From Teratosphaeria epicoccoides (Eukaryota > Ascomycota > Dothideomycetes > Mycosphaerellales > Teratosphaeriaceae): a stretch of 64,000 nt of DNA. Location: NCBI GenBank assembly GCA_021401465.1, contig JADDMT010000112.1:25134-89133 (forward strand), written 5' to 3'. Made by a program: the position numbers and the translations under genes. The notes under the pieces are model-generated. The model was not told where the DNA came from, searched no databases, and worked only from the letters and a program-made list of their open reading frames with translations. This document shows, piece by piece, positions 9,852 through 20,937 of this stretch; within the stretch, counting starts at the first letter, position 1; the number at the start of each line of letters is the position of its first letter.

Positions 9852-9986
9852 ATCAACCAATCAACCAATCAACCAATCAACCAATCAACCAATCAACCAA
9901 TCAACCAATCAACCAATCAACCAATCAACCAATCAACCAATCAACCAATCAACCAATCAACCAATCAACCAATCAACCAATCAACC
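9852..9986. repeat. (ATCAACCA)n satellite, about 17 copies
   Basis: Near-perfect tandem array with an 8-bp period, starting at the gap edge and ending at a CCGGTTGAT sequence. The left flank of the gap carries related but irregular GTCAAC/CAGTCA words, so the array probably continues under the gap and degenerates leftwards. Confidence 0.95.
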
Positions 9987-10352
9987 GGTTGATGGACGCA
10001 TGGAACACTGCAAGTGTGAGCAGCGCCAATGGACACGATGGCTGCCCTGCGAGGCTCCCCTGCTTCTAATGATCAGCACTGGCTAAGGCGCTCTAGAAGC
10101 GGTCGACCAGAGCACCCACCGCTGTCTCCTGCGTGCAAAGCAACATGGCAAAGTTGAGAATGCCTGGCCTAGGGTCAACAGTTCTTCTGATTGTTGATAG
10201 GTACAGTACCTGTCTCTGGTCTATCGTTGAGAATGAATCCCCGTATGTTACAGTTCAGCTTTCATGCCTCCGCGGCTGTCCTCACCTCACCCCACACCCG
10301 CCCCGACTTTTATTTTCCACCCTAACTTCTATTTTCCATCCTGACTTCTATT

Positions 10353-11233
10353 TCACCGACCCTTCTTGACCCAGTCCTCCACAGCCTCCCTCACCCCCGT
10401 GACCTTCTCCTCCGCCATCGCCAGACCCATCTGACCATGCGCCTTGCCCGTCTCAACGAATTTCTTCACCCGCGCCTGTGCCGCCAAGTGGTTGTCTGCA
10501 ATGACCGGATATTTCTTCTCAAACTCCCAGACCAAATTGCTCACGTTCTCTGTCGTTCGGGGAATAACGTAATGCGCGGTCGTCACGCCCGTCACGACAG
10601 GCGTCACAAATCGAAGCAAAACATTCCTGTTTCGGCTGATAATGCTGCCTGCCATGGCCGCAACCAGGACGTATATGCTGCCTGGCAACAATTTCTCGTT
10701 GCTCTCTTTCGGCGGCGCCAGGGATGCTATTGTGGAGGTGAAGCTGTGCTCGGCGGACATGAAGCGATCCATGCCCCGGTTGACCGCGTCTTCTGTTTTG
10801 AGCGCATAGTGATGTAGTCCCAGTCGCACGCGCTTGACCTCGCCGGCGAGGCGGTCGGTGGGCGACGGTCTCCTCGGCACATTCGAGCTGGGTGCGGCGT
10901 GCTCTTCTCGTGGCTTGTCCGTGATGCCTGAAGCGGGAGGAGGGGTGGTGGCTGCGATTTCGCGTGGAGTGGGTTCGGGAGGAGCGTCGTAGATGGGTTT
11001 GCGGATGCGCTTTTGAGTTGATCAGCTGACGTCTCTTCTATTTGTCTGAATCCATACGATAGCCTTGATCGGATCCTCGACCGGCTCTTCCGCATGAGTG
11101 GTTTTGATAGGGATGAGAGCAAGACCGGTGGTCACGCCGGCTAGGGGCAGGATGCGCTGTCGCAATGTCAATCAAACACCACCGTGAATCCATATCGGGT
11201 ACTGACCTGCCGTAGCAGCGGTGCAAATGCCAT
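10353..11233 (-). CDS. MICOS complex subunit Mic26/Mic27 (apolipoprotein O family), three exons
   Basis: Exons 11207-11233, 11058-11156 and 10353-11009, with two introns of about 50 nt whose phases fit; 260 residues. It starts MAFAPLLRQ, and after the first splice RILPLAGVTTGLALIPI looks like a presequence plus hydrophobic stretch. The C-terminal exon holds the conserved part: PGSIYVLVAAMAGSIISRNRN (membrane segment), LRFVTPVVTGVTTAHYVIPRT, then a helix ending EEKVTGVREAVEDWVKKG. This is the Mic26/27 pattern; the MICOS complex shapes cristae junctions in the inner membrane. It shares a short divergent promoter with OCT1. I cannot separate Mic26 from Mic27 by eye. Confidence 0.85.
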
Positions 11234-11455
11234 GGCGGCAAGGGGAGACGTGCAATGGCTCGCAGCAAAAGCTCCAGTTGCGCCTGATATGATGACGGGG
11301 AGGAAGCTCAGAACTCGCTCGGTTCTCGGCTTGTCGTCCGAGTTTGCTCCAGAGTCCAGCTTCTACCGCCTACGACTCCCGTATTCCAACTCTCCTCATT
11401 CACTGCCACTGCATAGACAAGGTACCTATCTATCTGTCCGGTGGAGGGGCGGAGG
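11234..11455. promoter_or_regulatory. Bidirectional promoter, MICOS subunit / OCT1
   Basis: Only 222 bp separate the two divergent start codons, and both genes encode mitochondrial proteins. The interval must hold both promoters and both leader sequences. I did not recognise a specific factor site. Confidence 0.5.
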
Positions 11456-13891
11456 ATGTTGGCACGGTTCCAGCGGCGGCCATGGGTGTGTCCGCATTGT
11501 TGGAGTAGTCAGCAAACATTCGCGCGGCGAGGGCTGGTGACCTCGAGCAACGTCCAAGGTGCTGCCGCCGCCGCCGCCGCCGCAGTCGTCCCAGATGAAG
11601 CATATCCAATATCGAAATCTGCACCAAGTATACAGCACGACGACAGGACTTTGCGACACATCTTCGACTCAGCCAGCTTCTGGAGAGACTTTTCTGCCAA
11701 GACAAAATATCATCATGGAGGCAAGAGCGCAGGACTCTTCCAAAATCGCTACCTCACGCAACCCGAAGGATTTCAGGAATTTGCCAATGTTACGTTGCGG
11801 AAATGCAGTACGATCGTCTCGAAAGTATTAGCATATAGATCAACAGAAGACTTACGACGGGCAGCGAAGGATCTGGATAGACTTAGCGATCTGTTATGTC
11901 GTGTCATCGACCTCAGCGACTTTGTGCGATCAGTACATCCCGACCGCAGGGTGCAAGCCGCGGCAAGCCAGGCATACGGCATGATGTTCGAGTACATGAA
12001 TGTGCTCAATACGACGCCAGGGTTGAACGATCAACTCGAGAAAGCAGCAGGAGTGCCCGATGTCTGGGATAACTGGAGCGAAGAGGAGAGAACCGTTGCT
12101 AATATCTTGATGAAGGACTTTTCAAAAAGTGCCATCGACATGCCCGATGCCGACAAGCAGGCATTCGTCGACATGTCGAATGAAATCGCGCAGCTCGGGA
12201 CAGAATTTGTCGATAACATGGCGGCGGAGAAAGCATTTTTGAGTTTTGAGAGTAGCAAGCTGAAGGGCATGGACCCAGTGTTTGTGCGGCAATTGACGAA
12301 ATGGGGATCTGTCAGCTTGCCAACGATTGGCATGCCGGCTACTATGGCGCTCAGGACGGTCGAGGACCCTGATGTGCGGAGGGAGATATACATGGCGAAC
12401 CGCACATCTTCGACTGAGAACCTCCGTCGCTTGAAGCTGATGCTCAAGCGGAGGACTGAGCTAGCTAAGCTATCCGGATACGAAAGTTTCGCACACATGA
12501 CTCTTTCGGATAAGATGGCAAAGACACCTGAAGCCGTGACGACGTTTCTGGATGCGCTGAGCAGTGACAACTTTCCGCGAGCACATGAGGAGCTGCAAGA
12601 ACTTCTCCACTTGAAAAAGAGCGATGCACGAGTCTCGAGCGGGCAGAATGTTGAAATCAATGCATGGGATCGGGATTATTATACTTCTCGACTCATGTCC
12701 TCCCTTCGCTCCAAGAGCCGTGCTCCGGACTTTTTATCGGCATACTTCTCCCTCGGGACAGTCATGCAAGGTCTGAGCCGACTATTTCACCGACTTTATG
12801 GCATCAGATTGGTGCCAAGAGAGACTCTACCGGGCGAAACATGGAACCCCGATGTGCGTCGACTGGACGTGATAGATGATCAGGAGGGCCACATAGCAGT
12901 CGTCTACTGCGATCTCTTCGAGCGATTGGGAAAGAGCCCCAATCCAGCGCATTTCACGTTGCGGTGTTCGCGTCGGATCAGCGACGAGGAAATGCACGAG
13001 GCCGCCGAGCTCACCTCTCAGACCGGGTCGATCTTCAGCACAGCAGCCGAAGCCGCAAACGACGGACTTGCAACGAGCTTCAATTCCAGAGATGGGAATG
13101 CTCTTTACCAGCTACCGACAATAGCTCTCATCTGCGACTTTGCTCTGCCGCCTCCTTCTTCCAACCGCCCGACTTTGCTCACCTTCCGCGAGCTCACGAC
13201 ATTGTTTCACGAGATGGGCCATGCGCTACACTCAATCTGTGGTCGCACAGCTCTGCAAAACGTCTCAGGAACTCGTTGTGCCACCGACTTTGCGGAGCTG
13301 CCCAGCGTGCTAATGGAGAGCTTTGCTTCAGCTCCTGAAGTGCTCTCCCTATATGCCAGACACTGGGAGACTGATGCACCGCTCGACTACACGCGCATCC
13401 AGGAGAGAGTCGAGATCGACCGCCGCATGCAAGGCGCAGAAATCGAATCGCAGGTCCTGCTGGGAATGCTAGACCAACAATACCACTCGTCACTACCCCT
13501 CGCCTGGCCTGACGATCCCACCAATCAAGAAAACCCCAGCACAGAAGTCTACCAATCCGTCTGGCGTGCCTACTGCTCCGTCCCCGAACCTCGAGGCACC
13601 AGCTGGCAAGGTTTCTTCGGACATCTCTTCGGCTATGGCGCCACGTACTATTCTTACCTATTTGATCGCGCGATCGCGGGCAAGATCTGGAGGGACGTGT
13701 TTCAGCGACGGGCTGGTGGGGCAGTGGATGAAGCTGCTGGAGCGCTGTTTCGAGAGGAGGTCCTTAGGCATGGTGGAGGAAGGGAGCCTTGGCATTGCGT
13801 GGCTGAAGTGCTGAGGGATGGGAGCGGGGTGTTGGCGGAGGGTGGGAAGGGTGCTATGGAGGAGGTCGGGAGGTGGGGTGTACATAACTGA
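11456..13891 (+). CDS. oct1: Mitochondrial intermediate peptidase Oct1 (M3 family)
   Basis: An 811-residue single-exon protein starting MLARFQRRPWVC with an Arg-rich presequence; an Ala run (codons GCC) follows near residue 38. The zinc-protease motif HEMGHAL lies in FRELTTLFHEMGHALHSICG, followed by the M3-family block FAELPSVLMESFA and, near the C-terminus, the block GTSWQGFFGHLFGYGATYYSYLFDR (quoted in parts: GHLFGYGATYYSY). Length and order match Oct1/MIP, which removes an octapeptide from imported matrix proteins after the main processing peptidase. The codon at 11441 is GTG, so 11456 is the first usable ATG. Confidence 0.93.
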   Translation: MLARFQRRPWVCPHCWSSQQTFARRGLVTSSNVQGAAAAAAAAVVPDEAYPISKSAPSIQHDDRTLRHIFDSASFWRDFSAKTKYHHGGKSAGLFQNRYLTQPEGFQEFANVTLRKCSTIVSKVLAYRSTEDLRRAAKDLDRLSDLLCRVIDLSDFVRSVHPDRRVQAAASQAYGMMFEYMNVLNTTPGLNDQLEKAAGVPDVWDNWSEEERTVANILMKDFSKSAIDMPDADKQAFVDMSNEIAQLGTEFVDNMAAEKAFLSFESSKLKGMDPVFVRQLTKWGSVSLPTIGMPATMALRTVEDPDVRREIYMANRTSSTENLRRLKLMLKRRTELAKLSGYESFAHMTLSDKMAKTPEAVTTFLDALSSDNFPRAHEELQELLHLKKSDARVSSGQNVEINAWDRDYYTSRLMSSLRSKSRAPDFLSAYFSLGTVMQGLSRLFHRLYGIRLVPRETLPGETWNPDVRRLDVIDDQEGHIAVVYCDLFERLGKSPNPAHFTLRCSRRISDEEMHEAAELTSQTGSIFSTAAEAANDGLATSFNSRDGNALYQLPTIALICDFALPPPSSNRPTLLTFRELTTLFHEMGHALHSICGRTALQNVSGTRCATDFAELPSVLMESFASAPEVLSLYARHWETDAPLDYTRIQERVEIDRRMQGAEIESQVLLGMLDQQYHSSLPLAWPDDPTNQENPSTEVYQSVWRAYCSVPEPRGTSWQGFFGHLFGYGATYYSYLFDRAIAGKIWRDVFQRRAGGAVDEAAGALFREEVLRHGGGREPWHCVAEVLRDGSGVLAEGGKGAMEEVGRWGVHN

Positions 13892-14323
13892 GACGGTCGA
13901 CGTTCTGAGCTGTACATATCTTGCCTTGACTGTCTCATCTCAGCAGATATGTACCTTGCAGTATTTATCTGCACCATTCTGGTTCACGCAGAAGATCTCA
14001 TGTGAAGTGGGTCCGGCCCTCTGAACCGAGCTCCGGCTGGCTTATGGTTTACCCATACCAGACGCGCCTCAGCCCTACGAACACATGAACCTTTTTTATA
14101 TCGACACGACACGCCTCTGTATTGAAGCATGAAGGGGCGGCCTTGTAAGATGCAGTATCAGAAGATACCATGAAAGCTGCAAAACCTAAGTCCGCCTCAA
14201 ATGCACCACAACCAGGATCACTATTGAGCTGCCGGGATCATTTGTACAGCACCCGAGAATTGGGGCCGTCAGAGCTGCACCAGTCGATCAAGCAGCCTCA
14301 CGAGCTGTACGGCAATCAGGAAA
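13892..14323. other. Intergenic region, upstream of Zn2Cys6 gene
   Basis: No gene is seen. It holds the OCT1 3' region and the leader of the following regulator gene. No repeat or RNA gene was recognised. Confidence 0.5.
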
Positions 14324-17119
14324 ATGGCAGATTCCTGGATGTATCAGCCTTCCGGAAATCTAAGCACGGATATCAAAATCAGGCCGATCCACTCACCACC
14401 TGAACCACTCACTCCAGGCCAGCAACAACAGACAAATGTCTCGGCCCTTAATGCCGAGCATCATCCTGCGGACAAACACAACGGACATCCTAGGATCCGG
14501 AGACGGAATAGAGTCATTACAAGTTGTCTGGAATGCAGGAGGCGGAAATTGAAATGCGACAAGACGGCACCATGTTCAAACTGCACGCGTTTCCGACGGG
14601 ACTGCTTATATCTGGCCCCGGCTATGGATGCGCAGAGTCAGCAGAAATTGTCGGAGATCAAGGAGAAGATGGGCGCTTTGGAGAAGAATCTTGAGAGGGA
14701 GGTCCAGGCGGCGGCGGCCGCGGCGGGAGGGCAGACCTTGAAGCCGCATGGGGGTGGCGCGAACGTAACCAAGTGCGCGTCAGGGCCTTCGTTCGCGCAT
14801 ATTGAGGCGGAGGACGCGGAAGACTTTGTGGGCGTGGGGAGTGGTGGCGAAGAGGATGAGGAGACCTTGGAGCCTACGCCATTAGCCGCACTCGATAATG
14901 TGTATGAAGAAGGCGGCGATGACGAGCTGATGGATTTAGGCGTGCAGATGGGCAGGATGCGAATCAGTGAAAGGATTGGAGGATGGATTCGACCCAAGCT
15001 GGTCGATGAGCTGAATGATACGTTGAAGGATGTCACAGGCGGCAAGAGTAGATCGACTACATCACCAATCGCCGTAGACGATCGTGAGATGGGTACCGCA
15101 GCGGTCAGGCTGCAAGCCAGTCCGAAGAGCTATATCGGGCCTGGACCTGATTACATCGCGCCAGCTTCATCGTTCTTTTTTTCAGGCACCAACATGAGCA
15201 CAAGGCTCACGGACTATCTGCCAAGTAGAAGCGCGGCAGACAGACTGGTGGAGCAGTACTTTCGCGCAGTGCATTATATGTGTCGTGCGGTTCATCGACC
15301 AACGTTCGAAGCACAGTACGCGTTATTCTGGAGCCAGATCGCAGCGGGTTCTGAACCCGCGCCGGCGATCCAGGCTATTGTTTTCGCGGCTATGTTGTCT
15401 GGCGCCGTGAGTCTGGGTGGGGCGGACGTGACCAGGAAGTTTGGGACGAGTCGTGCTGCGCTTGTTGATTCTTTGAGGAGTGGTGCGGAATTTGCACTAG
15501 CGAAGGCGAATTTCCTGCGCACTACGAGGGTCGACGTGATGCAGGCGTTTGTCATGTATCTAGTTCCGCTCGTGCGGGCAGAAGTCTCGCGTGCACACTC
15601 GGCGTTGGTGGGAACGGCGATCCGGCTGGCGGAGTGTATGGGTCTGCACAGGGACGGAACGCACTATTCCATGACGCCTGTGGAAGTGCATGTCAGGCGA
15701 CTGATATGGCATCAGCTGTGCTTTCTAGACATGAGGACGTGCGAAGCCACCGGTCCGAGACCGCAGATCAGGCCAGGAGACTATGATACGAAGCATCCTC
15801 TGAATGTCGACGACGCAGACCTACTGCTTGAACCTCCGTCGACCGAAGACAGCCTCTACTGGACAGATACGACGCTTATGCGCCTGCGCACCGAATCTGT
15901 CGAGCTGCGACGGAGTCTCTGGTTCGACATGGTGCAGATCGATCGGAAGAAGAAGAGTCTCACTTCGACCGTCGTCAAGATTCAAAAAGTCTGGAATTCA
16001 CTTACCGCCAGGTACCTTCCCATGATGGACCCCAGCAATGCATTTCACGTCTTGGGCCGCCATGTCCTCACACTCGGGGTGCAAGGATGCTTCATCCAGG
16101 TCTTGCACCGCTACCTCTTCAGCACGGCACAACGCATGCCCGATCGCCTGCGTCAGATTCTCATCGAAGCTGGACTCACGCAGATGGAAAACGCCATCGC
16201 TCTCGAAACGAATCCTGACCTGGCGATGTGGTCCTGGTATCGCGGCGCCTTCAACCAATACCACACGGCACTCCTCCTCATGGTCGAAGTGTATGCCTAC
16301 CCAATGCGCAAAGACGCCCCGCGAATATGGAAGTGTCTCGATTACATCTTCGACATTCCCAGTCATCTGAGCCCGAAGCAGAAGGCGGAACTGGTGATCA
16401 CCGATCTCAGAGACAGGATGGAGGTGTATCACCAGATGCGCAAAGTGAGAGTCACGACCCAGATGGAGGAGAGGGTGGGCGCGTTGAACAAGAGCGGATT
16501 GCATGCGGTCGAGGAACATGAACGGAAAGCTGCAGCCAGCGCTGGCGCTGTGTTTCCTGCCGGGAGCGCACCGGTGAGCTCCAGCATACCGCCTCTGAAT
16601 TTTAGTCCGCCGCCGGCCGGGCCCGGCGATGCAGCGGGCAGTGGGCAGGGCAGGCAGCAGAGCATTGGGAATGACTTTGTTGACGGCGTGGGGCCGGGCG
16701 CAAGTGCGTTGGGAGGCAGCAGCGGCGACGTGGCCATGATGATGGATGACATCGATTGGGTGAGTGCAACAACCCGCTCCCAACGTGTAAAAGGGGCATT
16801 GTGACATCGTACTGACTACATTCGTGCTTTATAGGCCGAATGGGACCGCTATTTTCCAATCGAGCAAAATACCGGCGAGATCAACATCCCGGACTTTGAC
16901 TTCAACAATTTCACTGGAGGCGCGTTTGATGCGTCGACTGCTGCCGGTGGGACAAGTGCTGCGGCGGGCGGCCACGTTGGCGTCGCTCCGTCGGCGGCGG
17001 CCACGGACATGTCGGACATTAATTTCACACCGACGTTCCTGCCGAATCCTTCATACTTGCAGGCTGCGCAAGCAAAGCACGGCGGTGGGCCATGGGCGAA
17101 GGGATACCGCGAGGGCTGA
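14324..17119 (+). CDS. Zn2Cys6 transcription factor with fungal-specific TF domain (two exons)
   Basis: Exons 14324-16759 and 16835-17119, intron 75 nt with GTGAGT donor; 906 residues. The binuclear zinc cluster near residues 68-95 reads CLECRRRKLKCDKTAPCSNC, then FRRDC: C-x2-C-x6-C-x5-C-x2-C-x6-C. A short coiled coil and an acidic low-complexity segment follow. The fungal-specific transcription factor middle domain spans roughly residues 290-560 (LVEQYFRAVHYMCRAVHRPTF; RLAECMGLHRDG; RRLIWHQLCFLD). Without splicing the protein would stop soon after DDIDW; the second exon adds AEWDRYFPIEQNTGEINIPDF and a Gly/Ala-rich tail. DNA-binding regulator by family; its targets cannot be read from the sequence. 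Convergent with the aldolase-like gene, 74 bp apart. Confidence 0.9.
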
Positions 17120-17193
17120 GAAAAGTGGCAGTCAATGGAAAGTTTCCGCAGGGAGAGCCAGGGCCCACAACAGCGTCACGACCAACCCCGACT

Positions 17194-18538
17194 TCAGCTC
17201 TCGGCGTGCTCAGCACTTCCCTGCACCTCCTCAGCTCCTCCGTCATCGTCCTCCCCAGCCTCGAGCATCTCATTCCTGTAACCCTCCGCGTCCACGACCT
17301 CCTTACACCACATCTCCCACGGCCGACTCATCGACGCCTGATTCATCGTCCACGCATCCTTGACCTCCCGATCAGAAAGAAACTTGATATCCTCCTGCTT
17401 CGCGGGCCCGGCCCCCTTCTCGCCCGCCCCGAACCTCTGCCCTATCAACCCGACGTTGAAGGACCCTTGCATCAGCATCGCATCTCGCTGTACCCGAGCA
17501 TTCTTACACGTGTACACGGAGCGGAAGACGGCTTCTTCGATGGAAGCGCCGACGGCCGTGAACCCGTGCCCGCGCATCAGGACGACGGGATGAGTCGGCA
17601 TATCCGGGACGGTGGTGGGTTGGGATGTGATGAAAGTTTTGAGCAGGTCTGTGCCTTTCTGGAGGGTGGTGGTCGGAGCGAAGCCGGCGGCGAGCGCGGC
17701 GCCGAGATGGACGTTGTTCACGAGCATGGTGTGCGCAGTGTCTGAGGACCTGTAGTGTTGATCGATGTTGTAGACGGGCGCTTGCGGGCCCATCGCGGCG
17801 CCCATGTGGAAGCTTGGGGTGTGTGAGTGGCTGAGTGCTGCGGGTGCTGGTGGGAGTGGGACTTACACGGGTCGAAGGGGAAGACTGCTGATGGTAAAGG
17901 GGAGGACGACTTCTGCGTGCGCATGGACGACTGCGTTGACGCCTTTGTATTTTTTGTAGATCTCGCTATGGATGAAGCGTTCCGAGTAGCCTTTGGGGGC
18001 ATCGGGGTCAACGGGGCCGGCGTCTTCGACTTTGTACTCTGCCAGGTCTTCGCGCTTGGAGACGAGAGAGGGGGCGAGCCATCTGGAGATGAAGAAGGTG
18101 TTGGGGTCTTGGGGATCTTTGCTTGCCGAGCATCAGCGGACGATGGGCGACATGGTCGATGGTCAACATACTTCTGACAGACACGTGGCCGTAGGCGTCG
18201 ACTACGTTGTGATTATGGAGAATGTGGTTGGCGGTGATCAAAGTGCTGAAGAGCTTCTGTGGCGGTGGTCTGGACGCTCGGAGTAGGGCGGACCGTTGAT
18301 CTGTCATGCCGCCAATCGCAACTGCGCCTTGACTGTAGTAATAGAGCGCGGTTGTCTGCTGCAATTAAATCAGACGTGCAGTAAAATTAAACGGCTATCC
18401 TGATGACCGCCGTCAAGTGCCGGGCTTGCTTGATCTACCTCCGTAAGGTATCCTTGCAATGCATGGTGTTGTGGTGGGGTTCCCTTGTTCCCTCGGTTGA
18501 CGATCCCGCTTACATACCTTGCGATGGCGATGACGCAT
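17194..18538 (-). CDS. Class II aldolase/adducin-domain protein (four exons)
   Basis: Proposed exons 18518-18538, 18172-18358, 17867-18116 and 17194-17812; about 358 residues. Exons 2-4 join in phase and give a continuous domain: TLITANHILHNHNVVDAYGHVSVR, then NTFFISRWLAPSLV, GVNAVVHAHAEVVLPF (metal-binding HAH), FHMGAAMG, and HPVVLMRGHGFTAVGASIEEAVFR. These are the hallmarks of class II aldolase/adducin-type proteins (fuculose-phosphate aldolase fold). The HAH pair and the later RGHG histidine are zinc ligands in enzymes of this fold. The substrate is unknown; many fungal members are poorly characterised. The first exon (MRHRHRK, donor GTATGT) is the least certain part: the second exon has no ATG and begins after a clear TTGCAG acceptor. 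Confidence 0.8.
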
Positions 18539-18590
18539 GGCGGGGTGCTGCTGTTATTTCGTAGCTCGTTGACTCTTCCTGATTATTGAA

Positions 18591-18612
18591 GTGGTTGTGG
18601 TGGTGGTGGTGG

Positions 18613-18643
<31 letters not shown>

Positions 18644-18656
18644 CTTGTTGTTGTTC
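18591..18656. repeat. (GTG)n/(GTT)n microsatellite
   Basis: A run of GTG triplets passing into GTT triplets with two interruptions. It lies in the 195-bp interval between the divergent aldolase-like and dimeric-barrel genes, and so sits within their shared promoter region. Confidence 0.9.
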
Positions 18657-18733
18657 TGGCCAGACGCTTGTACCTGCCACTGGTATCTGGATTCTCCCAT
18701 ACTTCTGGCTTCCTGCTTGTTACCGTGTTCAAC

Positions 18734-19645
18734 ATGACAACGACAGAAATAGCGTGGTTTCCATTGGTAGGCTGTACACATCTCCATCTCCGTTGCACTG
18801 CATATGCGCAGAACGTTCGCTCACCTGCATTGATCCAGAAAGCCGGCGCAGATGTTGGCGACCCTGCGAGCGAGGCGGCGTCGATTTTGAAGAGCACGTT
18901 TGATACGCTGCGTTCGCAGGATGGCATGCAGCAAATCCAGTTTGGTACTTGGGTAGAGAACGCAAGCCACTTTCAATTGTTCATCAGTGAGTGCCCCTCA
19001 GCCGCAGGATCAGAAGCGTGGGAAGACTAGAGGTGCTGAGGGCAGTCAGACTGGGACAGCAAAAAGCACCACGAAGACTTCATCGCCTCTGGGGCCTATC
19101 AGGCCTTCTTCGCGCGCTTCGTGAGCCTGATCGACGACTCTTCGCCGGGCAGTGGCATCTTCCACGTGGACTTTGATTCTCCAGCTGCCTTGGCCCAGGT
19201 CTTCAGTGCACCAGTGACTGAGGTCGCAACATTTTACTTCGAGGGTACACCACCATCGGATTATGTTCAGCAGGCGCAGAAGCTCGCGGCAGTGCTGGAG
19301 GAGAACAAGGTGGAAGGCTACCTCGGCGCCATTCTGGGAACGACGTACGAGGAGATTGAGTGGGAGGGAGTGAAAGGAAAGGCCGGAGTGTTGGCGATTG
19401 GGTGGCAAAGCGTGGAAGCGCACAAGGTCGGACAGCTGAGCACAGTGAAGGACGCGCAATGTTGGCTGACGGTTGCTGTAGGCTTTCCGGGCGACGCAAG
19501 CGTTCCAAGAGAACATTCACCTCGTCCGAAGCAATGCCAAGAAGATCGAAATGCGTGAGTGCGGCATCGGATGCCGAATGGCCGACAAGTCCGCTGACAC
19601 GCTGCAGACCACGTCCAGGTAATGCAAGCCCAGGCCGATGCTTAG
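18734..19645 (+). CDS. Small protein of dimeric alpha/beta-barrel type (four exons)
   Basis: Exons 18734-18986, 19050-19426, 19482-19554 and 19608-19645, all GT..AG with consistent phase; about 246 residues. It starts MTTTEIAWFPLVG. Two similar halves are visible: an N-terminal unit (GMQQIQFGTWVENASHFQLFI) and a C-terminal unit (TEVATFYFEGTP, GVLAIGWQSVEAHKAFR, IEMHHVQV). The pattern of a beta strand, a helix and W-x-S-x-E-A-H fits the antibiotic-biosynthesis-monooxygenase/stress-responsive dimeric barrel superfamily. The two last introns are not obvious, because reading through exon 2 stays open for a while. Splicing restores the conserved HK-AF and HV motifs. Function not known. Confidence 0.7.
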
Positions 19646-20937
19646 GCCTCTTCCCGCTCTGCAGGTCCATTGCAGCGCCCGAGTCATGCACGGCTCGTGC
19701 TCGGATTCGCCAGCGCGCACTGTCGACACAGCCGTCGAAGCTTTCCCCGTACAATGGACAGGTATGAGGTCATGCCGTGTCAGAGTGGAGCGGAAGAGTC
19801 GGTCCGTACCAAGGGAGTGGTAGAGGGATCCCGGATGGAGCAAGTCAGCGGCGGTGGCCGGTCCCGGCACATGTATCATTCGTGCGACTGCTGCGAGAAG
19901 CATCTTGATTCTTGGCGCACTATAAACGATGAAGTCCTTTGAGTTTTGCAGCGGGGCACGATGATTCATGTGCGCGCCACTCGCGGTGACGGAGGGGGCT
20001 AGGAGGTATCTGCGGAGTCGATGCATGTAGTACAAGTATATGTGCCCGTTTCGACGTGCAGCAGGTCCTTGGGTGCAGGGAGCGTTCGGTTTCATCAGAG
20101 CTTGCTTCCGGCGTGCGACGGGAGGAACCCTATCCATGTCGATGCCCGTCGTCCCCCTGCACTTCCCAGTATTTCCGCGTAGGATAGATGTTCAGGTCGA
20201 TGAGGGTGAGAGAGCGTGAGTAAGCGACAGAGTCGTCGGATATCAGCGCTATAACACACACACACACACACGCATACACACACACATACACACACACAAC
20301 ACACACACAACACACATACACACACATACACACACACATGCAAGGCTGAAGAAGGGCGAACCCGCGCGACCGGCATCTGGGAGTGAGCACGACACGCGAC
20401 GGGCGGGATCTAGCTGGAAGGTGGAGCACAGACTGCCGAGCTGCCCCCAGCTGCCCATCCCACAATCAGACATCCGACTGCGACTACTGGACGGCCGAGT
20501 CGACTTCACGAACCTGTGCGCGCATCGCTCCCGGCCGAGTCCAGAGCCCTCGCTCCTCCCCTTCCGAGCCGCCACGCCGCCGTCCAGAATCCCGAGCTCG
20601 CCGCCGTCACCATCGCCCGTCGTTCGCGCGCGTGCAGCCTATCTCCGGACCGACTTGTCGGGGTTTGCAGCAAATAGAGACGACCCACCGATCGACCGGC
20701 TACGTCGCCCGCAGCGCGACTCTCCTTCTCGCACCCACCGTCCCCGTCTGCACGCCGGATCGCGAGGTCGGTGTCGCCGACCTTGCATCCACATGCTCCC
20801 AGTGTGTCTGGACCACACTCACAAGCCGCCGTACGGCCCGTTCATCGGCTTATCGACGTCGAGCAGTCTGCAAACCTGGACACAGGCCGACGGGTGGGTG
20901 GCCTCTTGCTTGCTATTAGGCGGCTGCCGGCCGAAGG
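19646..20937. other. Long upstream region of white collar-1
   Basis: About 1.3 kb with no supported gene. It contains a CA microsatellite; the rest presumably serves as promoter and leader of wc-1. Open frames crossing the microsatellite give Cys/Val repeats on the minus strand and are artefacts. Confidence 0.5.
20254..20339. repeat. (CA)n microsatellite
   Basis: About 86 bp of CA dinucleotides with scattered CATA and CAACA interruptions, roughly 600 bp upstream of the wc-1 start codon. Confidence 0.95.

Larger units (their letters stand above)
8761..10352. other. Gene-poor stretch with satellite and assembly gap
   Basis: No family-matching gene is visible over about 1.6 kb. It contains a 25-bp tandem duplication, irregular GTCAAC-like words at 9645-9750, a run of N, and an 8-bp satellite. 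Open frames here are short or run through the N gap and satellite, and are not supported as genes. Confidence 0.6.

Noticed and set aside
9852..9986. Possible CRISPR-like array
   Set aside because: The array is a continuous 8-bp satellite without spacers, in a eukaryotic genome.
9603..10086. Frames encoding Asn/Gln/Pro/Ile repeats next to the N gap
   Set aside because: They are translations of the 8-bp satellite and the unknown bases.
11184..11540. Plus-strand frame over the MICOS/OCT1 promoter
   Set aside because: It overlaps the first exons of the MICOS gene antisense and the OCT1 start in another frame; no family match.
20095..20575. Minus-strand Cys/Val-repeat proteins
   Set aside because: They are translations of the CA microsatellite in three frames, not genes.
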